Positions 15,884 to 20,608 of a stretch of 20,608 bases of DNA are shown here, piece by piece; position 1 is the first letter of the stretch; the number at the start of each line of letters is the position of its first letter. Source of the stretch: an uncultured Eubacterium sp. (GTDB lineage Bacteria; Bacillota; Clostridia; Lachnospirales; Lachnospiraceae). The stretch lies in assembly GCA_910586045.1 (NCBI GenBank), contig CAJUIH010000064.1, positions 1 through 20,608 on the forward strand, written 5' to 3'. The position numbers were made by a program, and so were the translations under genes. The notes below the pieces were generated by a model, which saw only the letters and a list, made by a program, of their open reading frames with translations, ran no database searches and was not told where the DNA came from.

Positions 15884-16263
15884 AGTTCCCGCACCTCCCC
15901 GTTATTCTTCTGCAGGCTGTCAATCCGCTGTTTTAGTTCGTCCGGACTTGTTTTCAGATACAGCAGTTCCGTAACGGCCCCATCGAACTGTTTGAACATT
16001 TCTTCCCGCCTGCCCGAGCGGACATCGCTTAACGGCGCCGCAAAACTGCCTCTGCCGGATACCGTATAAATATACCGTTCCTGTTCCAGCTCACGGTAGG
16101 CTTTTTGAATTGTATTCGGATTAATGGCAAGCTGGCTTGCTAATTCCCGCACACTGGGCAGTTTTTCATCCTCGCGAATTACATTCGAAAGAATTAATCT
16201 GCGCAGGCCGTCCTTGATCTGTTCATAAATAGGTCTCGCATCCCGATAATTTAGTTCCAGCAT
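15880..16263 (-). CDS. GntR-family regulator, YtrA subfamily
   Basis: This 127-residue repressor has an N-terminal winged helix (PIYEQIKDGLRRLILSNVI, then LPSVRELASQLAINPNTIQKAYRELEQERYIYTVSGRGSF) and only a short C-terminal helical part (about 80-127), the size that defines the YtrA subgroup. YtrA of Bacillus represses an ABC operon induced by lipid II-targeting antibiotics; a similar role is inferred here because the gene leads an ATPase-permease operon. ATG 16263 has AGGAGGG with about 8 nt spacing. Upstream, an inverted repeat covers the -10 element, fitting autoregulation. Confidence 0.92.
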   Translation of the reverse strand: MLELNYRDARPIYEQIKDGLRRLILSNVIREDEKLPSVRELASQLAINPNTIQKAYRELEQERYIYTVSGRGSFAAPLSDVRSGRREEMFKQFDGAVTELLYLKTSPDELKQRIDSLQKNNGEVREL

Positions 16264-16333
16264 TCATGGATCCCTCCTTTCTTACAGCATTGCTGTACTT
16301 CTTATGGTTTGTTCTATTCGATTATTCGTATCG

Positions 16334-16358
16334 TGTGTATTATTTGTACTAGTACACA
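16334..16358. promoter_or_regulatory. Candidate YtrA-type operator
   Basis: TGTGTA (16334-16339) and TACACA (16353-16358) are perfect inverted arms 13 nt apart; a 12-bp palindrome TGTACTAGTACA (16345-16356) is nested within. The spacing and core match the AGTGTA-N13-TACACT layout I recall for Bacillus YtrA. It overlaps the -10 and the start point of the predicted promoter, so binding would block transcription. Confidence 0.7.
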
Positions 16359-16384
16359 ATAACATAGACCTGGCATTTTGTCAA
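16356..16384 (-). promoter_or_regulatory. Predicted promoter of the ytrA-like operon
   Basis: On the minus strand, TTGACA (16379-16384) is perfect. A 17-bp spacer ends in TGT, an extended -10 element, followed by TATTGT (16356-16361). The start point would be near 16349, inside the operator. Confidence 0.7.
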
Positions 16385-16650
16385 TAGCTGATGCGGAGGA
16401 TTAAGCTATCACTTCAATATTTCTTCCAATTACTCATCGGTGATACAGTTTCCTTGTTTTGTCTCATTTTTTCTCCTCTTATTAAGATTTTACAAATCAC
16501 TGATACAATTATAACGACAATACAAATGTCTTACGAAATAACCGCACACCCTAACAAAAATCAGGCTGTGGCAGTAATCCTAGGACGGCTCGCCGTAAGA
16601 GCGGTTATGAACCTCCTGCTTGGCGGCACCATGTTTGGAGGTAATTTCCT
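16385..16650. other. Intergenic stretch before the broken hydrolase gene
   Basis: AT-rich DNA between the divergent ytrA-like promoter and the hydrolase start. A weak plus-strand promoter, TTAAGA-N16-TACAAT (16482-16509), is possible, and a partial direct repeat TGATACAGTT / TGATACAATT occurs at 16441 and 16501. The only open frame (16391-16654) lacks a ribosome binding site and is hydrophobic without family marks, so I do not call it a gene. GGAGGT at 16637-16642 belongs to the hydrolase start. Confidence 0.5.
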
Positions 16651-17564
16651 TTGAGCAAAGAAAAGAAAACAAAAAAGAAAGGCAGCGTTATGTGGGGATT
16701 TATCTATGTTGTTACGTTTATCATTGCTTTTAGCGGGTCGGTCGCATTTAAGATAAAATATAACCCGTTTAGCAAAGAATTTTCCGTTGATTGGAATGAT
16801 TCGGTTGATATGGTACATACTGACATGCTGGCGGTTTTATGGGCGGGGATAAGTCGGGCGATGCCGAGATCCTTGAATGGTTCTGCTCTAAGGGGTATGT
16901 GACCGCAGGCATCAATTATACCCTATTCAGTGAGAAGCACCCCGATGCAAACGTGTACAGGCAGTCAGTGGAAATCAAAGAGAGTATGCCCTATGTGGTT
17001 GCACAAGCAGAAAAACTTGGCTACCATATCAATGAAATGTCAATCGGCGGCTCGGCAGGTCATGCCCTTGCAATGCTATATGCCTATCGTGATGCAGACG
17101 AATCTCTCGTGCCAGTCAAAATGACTTTTGGGGCAGTCGGACCCTCTTGTTTTTATGTGGAAGATTGGATTAACATGGGGTCAAATCCTAATAAGCCTCT
17201 CCCATTTGACCCAAACGGAGATTATCAGGGTATAGCTGATTTATTTTATGCAATGTCGGGAAATGAAATTACAAACGACATGTTTAAAACTGGTGAATAT
17301 AAAGAGTCAGTGAAAAATATTTCCGCTGAAATGTGTATCAATGAAAATGCAGCCCCTACTGTTGTGGCATACGGTTCATGGGATAGGGTGCCGCCATTCA
17401 GGGCCTCCCTAAAATTGAAGCAGGCACTGGAAAGCAATGGCGTAGATTATCAGTATTTCGAGATGAAGCATTCGGGACACGGATTACAAAATGACAGTAA
17501 GATGTATGCACAATATATGCGGAAGATACTGGAGTACCTTGATACTTATATGCCTGTAAAATAA
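16651..17564 (+). pseudogene. Alpha/beta hydrolase (esterase/lipase-like), broken by internal deletion with frameshift
   Basis: Two frames together make one hydrolase. The first part starts at TTG 16651 (GGAGGT 8 nt upstream), has a basic N-terminus and one membrane helix (FIYVVTFIIAFSGSVAF), and reads up to DWNDSVDMVHTD near 16825. The second part resumes in another frame at 16824 with HAGGFMGGDK (an HGGGF-type oxyanion loop) and runs to TAA at 17562-17564. It keeps the nucleophile elbow GGSAG, an acid candidate in YGSWDRV and the catalytic His in KHSGHG. In intact relatives about 30 codons with the first beta strands lie between these points. They are missing here and the frame changes, so a full enzyme cannot be made. 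A GTG or ATG restart would give a partial protein without the N-terminal strands. The gene ends only 15 nt before the GNAT stop. Confidence 0.75.
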
Positions 17565-17579
17565 TAAAATCCATCTCCA

Positions 17580-18059
17580 TTACGAACCAGTATGATTTTC
17601 TTCCAGCTTCATGTAATCTTTCATTTCGGAAAACCCTAAATTTTTGTATAGGCCTCTTCCGGCTGCTGACGTTTCCAGATAAATTTTTGTAATCCCCCGT
17701 TCTTTGGCCCGGCCGATTAACCAGCGGACAATTTTTTGCCCCACGCCCTGTCCACGAAACATGGGTGTGGTGTAAATATTCATCAGATAGGCACAGCCGC
17801 CCTGGGGATTGTCCGGTGATGGCATCTCCTGATAAAAGCAGATGCCGCCGCAGCCAATAACTTCCGATCCGGCGCAGGCAAAGCAGGCGATATGGTTCCA
17901 GGCAGGGAGGGCGCATTGATAATAACGCCTGTTTTCCTGCTCCAGTTCTGTCATAGGATCCTCTGTGGGAACCGAGAACACTTCACGCAGAACCGTCAGC
18001 CGCCATTTTATCAGCAGTTCTAAATCAGACAAGTCTGCCTTGCATATCCTAATATCCAT
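17580..18059 (-). CDS. GNAT-family N-acetyltransferase
   Basis: This 159-residue acetyl-CoA-dependent transferase has the acyl-CoA pyrophosphate loop RGQGVG (102-107) after strand LMNIYTTPMF, then KIVRWLIGRAKERGITKIYLETS, and the C-terminal motif GLYKNLGFSEMKDYMKL. It starts at ATG 18059, sharing one base with the stop of the adenylation gene (TGATG); GTG 18062 is an equally close alternative with a 4-nt overlap. The tight coupling argues that both enzymes act on one pathway, for example acylation of the activated amino acid or its product, or self-protection. The substrate cannot be read from sequence. Two in-frame glycines and the conserved Tyr near the end suggest an active enzyme. Confidence 0.88.
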   Translation of the reverse strand: MDIRICKADLSDLELLIKWRLTVLREVFSVPTEDPMTELEQENRRYYQCALPAWNHIACFACAGSEVIGCGGICFYQEMPSPDNPQGGCAYLMNIYTTPMFRGQGVGQKIVRWLIGRAKERGITKIYLETSAAGRGLYKNLGFSEMKDYMKLEENHTGS

Positions 18060-19537
18060 CACAAATTCCCCGCTTTCATCACTACAGGCAGCTTGGCTAC
18101 ATCCGGTTTGCCGTTGGTATTTAAGGGAATACGCTCCATTTTGACAATAAATTCCGGAATCATAAAGGAGGTCAGGTTTTCCGCAAGTTCTCGTTTCACT
18201 GCGGAAACTTTCATCTCCTGGCTGGAGGGAACCACATAAGCTATCATATAGGAAAGCCCATCCTCATCCGTAAAGGCACGGACAACTGCCTGCTGCACAT
18301 TCCTGCACTGATAGAGCCTGGATTCGACCTCGGCCACCTCCACTCGCCTGCCTAAAATCATGATTTGCGAATCTTTCCTGTGAAGAAATGCGACATTGCC
18401 GTCAGGGAGGACATAGCCCAAATCGCCGCTTCGATACATCATGCCGCCATTGGGCAAAGCCTCAAATGCCCTGTTTTCTTCATTTCGGCCCCCAATATAC
18501 CCAAGGGATACTCCACCGCCCAAAATGCAGATTTCTCCCGTTTCGCCGGCGGGAAGTTCCTGGCCATCCTGGTCTAAAATGTGGATTTTTGCCCCTTTGA
18601 CCGGATGGCCGATCGGATAGGTTCCATCGGCTAAAACAGTTCCGCCGTTGCAGTGGTAGTAGGAGGCGCATACCGTTGTTTCGGACGGCCCGTAGGTGTT
18701 GTAAATCTCCGCCTTATCCAGCAAGCGGTCTATGTACACGCCCCGCAGTACATCGCCTCCGCTGATTAAAAGCCGGAGGGAGGACGGGATTTCCGGCAGA
18801 TGGTTCATTTCCGCCAAAAGGTAAGGGAAGCCGCTGAGCATGGTCACACGATGCTTCTCCACAAATGCCATGAGGGTGTGTATATCCTGCTTGTCCTCGT
18901 CGGCCGGAATTGCCAGGGCTGCGCCATTCAGCAGGCTGCAAAACACCTCCTCAACGAAAATATCAAAGGAACAGACGGAATATTGCAGCATAATATCGCC
19001 AGGACAGGGGTGAAATTCTTCAGCAAAGGCCCGAATATAGTGACAGACATTCCCATTGGTTACACAGACCCCTTTGGGCCGTCCCGTAGTACCGGATGTA
19101 TAGAGAACGTAGGCAGGCTGCTCCGGGTCCTGATGCTCCCCGCCGGAGGGGGCAGGTTGTGGTGCGCCGCAGATTTCGCAGTCCAGCAGCTTGGCCTGAA
19201 AACCCTCCAGCTTATTTTCATGCTCTTTTTCCGTCAGAATAAAATCGACCGTTGCCTCATTCATCATAAATTGGATTCTGCCGGTAGGAAAGCTGGGTTC
19301 TGCCGGCACATACCGGGCCCCCAGTTTTAAGGCCGCCAGCATAGATGCAATCATCTCGGCCCGATGGTTCATAACGATCCCTACGCTATGGACTTCCTCC
19401 GGGAAACAGCCGGCAATCCTATCCACCAGACCAGATAGTTCGCCAAAGGTCACGGTTCGTTGATTCTCAATGATGGCAGGCTCGTTTTTGTGGTTTGCAA
19501 CAGCGGCTTCAAAAAGCGAATAAATGGTATCCGTCAT
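18059..19537 (-). CDS. Stand-alone NRPS-type amino acid adenylation enzyme
   Basis: This 492-residue ANL-superfamily enzyme activates a carboxylate with ATP to an acyl-adenylate. Core motifs are A3 YTSGTTGRPKG (146-156), A4 FDIFVEE (191-197), A5 NTYGPSETT (280-288), A7 YRSGDLG (368-374), A8 GRRVEVAEVE (396-405) and A10 NTNGKPD with the catalytic Lys477. All ATP-handling residues are present, so it looks functional. Aligning to GrsA PheA by eye gives the pocket residues D192, I193, E196, S235, I258, G260, T281, V289, C290 and K477 (DIESIGTVCK). This is close to a lysine-type code I recall (DAESIGSVCK), and E196 fits a basic side chain. No carrier, condensation or thioesterase domain is attached or seen nearby. 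DltA-like proteins are related in size, but the neighbours are not dlt genes. ATG 19537 has AGGAGG 8 nt upstream. Confidence 0.88.
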   Translation of the reverse strand: MTDTIYSLFEAAVANHKNEPAIIENQRTVTFGELSGLVDRIAGCFPEEVHSVGIVMNHRAEMIASMLAALKLGARYVPAEPSFPTGRIQFMMNEATVDFILTEKEHENKLEGFQAKLLDCEICGAPQPAPSGGEHQDPEQPAYVLYTSGTTGRPKGVCVTNGNVCHYIRAFAEEFHPCPGDIMLQYSVCSFDIFVEEVFCSLLNGAALAIPADEDKQDIHTLMAFVEKHRVTMLSGFPYLLAEMNHLPEIPSSLRLLISGGDVLRGVYIDRLLDKAEIYNTYGPSETTVCASYYHCNGGTVLADGTYPIGHPVKGAKIHILDQDGQELPAGETGEICILGGGVSLGYIGGRNEENRAFEALPNGGMMYRSGDLGYVLPDGNVAFLHRKDSQIMILGRRVEVAEVESRLYQCRNVQQAVVRAFTDEDGLSYMIAYVVPSSQEMKVSAVKRELAENLTSFMIPEFIVKMERIPLNTNGKPDVAKLPVVMKAGNL

Positions 19538-19652
19538 AATAAATTCCTCCTATATCTCATTGATAGACAATGGGACAATCAGGCACAGTGCCCGAATAGA
19601 CTTCTATCTCTTTGTCAGAAATAAGTATTTGCCATTTTACGTTTGTCTCCTA

Positions 19653-19681
19653 TTGACTTCCTTTGATACAAAAATTATACT
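19653..19681 (+). promoter_or_regulatory. Predicted promoter for the HxlR regulator
   Basis: TTGACT (19653-19658), 17-bp spacer, TATACT (19676-19681). The spacer contains TTTGATAC, the half-site repeated in the palindrome downstream. The start would be near 19688, leaving a leader of about 170 nt. Confidence 0.6.
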
Positions 19682-19701
19682 ATATCCAACACAGAAATCA
19701 A
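19674..19701 (-). promoter_or_regulatory. Predicted promoter for the adenylation-GNAT operon
   Basis: On the minus strand, TTGATT (19696-19701), 16-bp spacer, perfect TATAAT (19674-19679). Its -10 lies on top of the -10 of the plus-strand promoter, so the two would compete for polymerase. Confidence 0.55.
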
Positions 19702-19709
19702 GTACGCAG

Positions 19710-19734
19710 AAATTTGATACATGGTATCAAATTT
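19710..19734. promoter_or_regulatory. Candidate HxlR operator, 25-bp palindrome
   Basis: Arms AAATTTGATAC and GTATCAAATTT are perfect reverse complements around ATG. It is followed at once by TATACTATAT, and the same order, TTTGATAC then TATACTATAT, occurs at 19662-19685. A second possible plus promoter, TTGATA-N15-TATACT (19714-19740), is embedded. The duplicated layout suggests two binding sites, one over each promoter. Confidence 0.65.
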
Positions 19735-19860
19735 TATACTATATATTCGGTGATTGAATACTGCACAATAAACCCGATAAACGGCGGGCAAGAAACAAAT
19801 GATATTGTGCTGAAATTTTACGCCGTTTATATATCTCTCAAGATGCAGGAGGTTTTGAAC

Positions 19861-20253
19861 ATGGATGAATACATGAGCTACGAGGAATATTTAACTAAGG
19901 TCAAAGAGGGGATTGTAACTGAATTGGGGAATTGCCCCGTGACGCCGCTTTTACTTATGCTGCAAGGCAAATGGAAAACACGGATTTTGTATGAGTTGTG
20001 CATTTATGATACGGTTCGGTTTGGCGTTTTGAAAAAGGACTTGCCTGGGATCACGAACACTATGCTGACGAATGCCCTTCGAGAGTTAGAGGCAGACGGC
20101 TTTATCCATAGGGAACAATTTAATGAAATCCCTCCCCATGTAGAGTATTCTTTCACAGAGCGGGGGCGGGATTTGATGCCAATATTCTATGAAATTATGA
20201 AGTGGGGTTTTAAGCATGAAAAAGACAAACTGGGCAATAGCAAATCGGAATGA
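19861..20253 (+). CDS. HxlR-family transcriptional regulator
   Basis: This 130-residue winged-helix DNA-binding protein matches HxlR across its length: CPVTPLLLMLQGKWKTRILYEL, RFGVLKKDLPGITNTMLTNALRELEADGFIHREQ and the wing EIPPHVEYSFTERGRDLMPIFYEIMKWG. Cys25 is at the family's CPV position, which in some members senses electrophiles or oxidants; a second Cys lies near residue 47. ATG 19861 has AGGAGG 8 nt upstream; the frame is open further upstream but that part lacks family similarity and crosses the promoters. It diverges from the adenylation operon, which it probably controls together with itself. Confidence 0.92.
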   Translation: MDEYMSYEEYLTKVKEGIVTELGNCPVTPLLLMLQGKWKTRILYELCIYDTVRFGVLKKDLPGITNTMLTNALRELEADGFIHREQFNEIPPHVEYSFTERGRDLMPIFYEIMKWGFKHEKDKLGNSKSE

Positions 20254-20258
20254 TGATT

Positions 20259-20279
20259 TTCCTGCACCGCCTGCAGGAA
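20259..20279. other. 8-bp hairpin after the HxlR gene
   Basis: TTCCTGCA and TGCAGGAA flank a 5-nt loop a few bases after the HxlR stop. No T-tract follows on the plus strand, so it is a weak terminator candidate or an mRNA end stabiliser. In the rest of the gap to 20414 I see only an imperfect AAAAAG...CTTTTT hairpin near 20325. Confidence 0.4.
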
Positions 20280-20414
20280 CGCATCGCTCACTGGGTGCAT
20301 AGAAAACACCCCTTTCACGCAAAAAGCACCGGCCTTTTTGGCTGATGCCCTGCGTACACATGACCCTGTTTTTGTTTGTCCGCTATACTTTTTCCAAGGC
20401 AGCTCTTCTTATAG

Positions 20415-20608
20415 CTACGCATGGTTTCCGGTCTGCCAGCACCACTTTGCGATCTTTTCGATCAATGCGGCGTCAACTTTGCCGTAAGGGATACGGATCG
20501 TCCCTTTTTCAGTTTTGTATCCCCGAAGCTCTTCCGCAAAATGCATTACGGCTTGACGTAACACGGCGTGCCCATTTTTACCACCTGCCCCCTGTATGGA
20601 ACCCCGTC
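20415..20608 (-). CDS. Probable DUF1801 (YdhG/YdeI-like) protein, C-terminal part only
   Basis: On the minus strand a frame is open from the window edge to TAG at 20415-20417 (63 residues visible). The end, HFAEELRGYKTEKGTIRIPYG and ALIEKIAKWCWQTGNHA, resembles the C-terminus of DUF1801 proteins, small alpha/beta proteins of uncertain role, one of which was named an iron chaperone. The first 20 visible residues (RGSIQGAGGKNGHAVLRQAV) fit the family poorly, so a frameshift or divergence upstream is possible. The bulk of the gene lies outside. Confidence 0.5.
   Translation of the reverse strand, partial: RGSIQGAGGKNGHAVLRQAVMHFAEELRGYKTEKGTIRIPYGKVDAALIEKIAKWCWQTGNHA

Noticed and set aside
16391..16654. 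Open frame of 87 codons upstream of the hydrolase
   Set aside because: No ribosome binding site at its ATG, no recognisable family, and its end covers the hydrolase ribosome site and start. Best treated as intergenic.
18800..19330. Plus-strand frame of 176 codons opposite the adenylation gene
   Set aside because: Antisense shadow of a gene whose motifs are all intact.
19582..19592. Small palindrome GGCACAGTGCC in the adenylation gene leader
   Set aside because: Only five pairs around one base; no riboswitch or T-box features were found around it.
19663..20253. Longer HxlR protein of 196 residues
   Set aside because: The extension crosses the predicted promoters and operator and lacks family similarity; ATG 19861 has a strong ribosome site.

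Overview
The window reads as chromosome of a spore-forming, low-to-mid GC Firmicute, most likely class Clostridia and probably Lachnospiraceae. The spoVAD-spoVAE pair indicates an endospore former. Strong AGGAGG-type ribosome binding sites, GTG/TTG starts beside good Shine-Dalgarno sequences, a Rpn-type nuclease with GIxQ repeats, a YtrA-type regulator and a two-component/FtsX ABC cassette all fit that group. No rRNA, tRNA, CRISPR array or complete insertion sequence was seen.

Layout. (1) 1-936, plus strand: the 3' part of a Rpn/PD-(D/E)XK nuclease-like gene, then an intergenic inverted repeat. (2) 9786 down to 1073, minus strand: seven tightly packed genes. They are a LacI-family regulator, a CPA2 cation:proton antiporter, HflX GTPase, an OmpR-type response regulator, a small membrane histidine kinase, a MacB/LolD-type ATPase and an 890-residue FtsX permease. 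The last four form a classic sensor plus exporter module for envelope stress or antimicrobial peptides; hflX overlaps the response regulator by four bases. (3) 9787-11102: a divergent regulatory region with back-to-back promoters around a CG-centred palindrome (candidate LacI operator), then a secreted Big_2-type protein and a hairpin between convergent genes. (4) 13058 down to 11130, minus strand: spoVAD, spoVAE and a low-complexity lipoprotein; spoVAC is not present here. (5) 16263 down to 13198, minus strand: a YtrA-like GntR regulator, ATPase and permease with overlapping ends. Its promoter is overlapped by a TGTGTA-N13-TACACA inverted repeat. (6) 16651-17564, plus strand: an alpha/beta hydrolase gene broken by an internal deletion and frameshift. 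(7) 19537 down to 17580, minus strand: a complete stand-alone NRPS-type adenylation enzyme, whose pocket residues resemble a lysine-type code, coupled to a GNAT acetyltransferase. It lies divergent from an HxlR regulator across a region with overlapping promoters and a 25-bp palindrome. (8) At the right edge, the C-terminal part of a probable DUF1801 protein.

The most interesting unit is (7): a regulated two-gene amino-acid-activating cassette with no carrier protein, condensation domain or thioesterase in view. The best regulatory reading is (5), where the operator sits on the -10 element of an otherwise strong promoter. Several start sites were moved from the longest reading frame because a Shine-Dalgarno sequence or family length supports an internal start; each case is noted.
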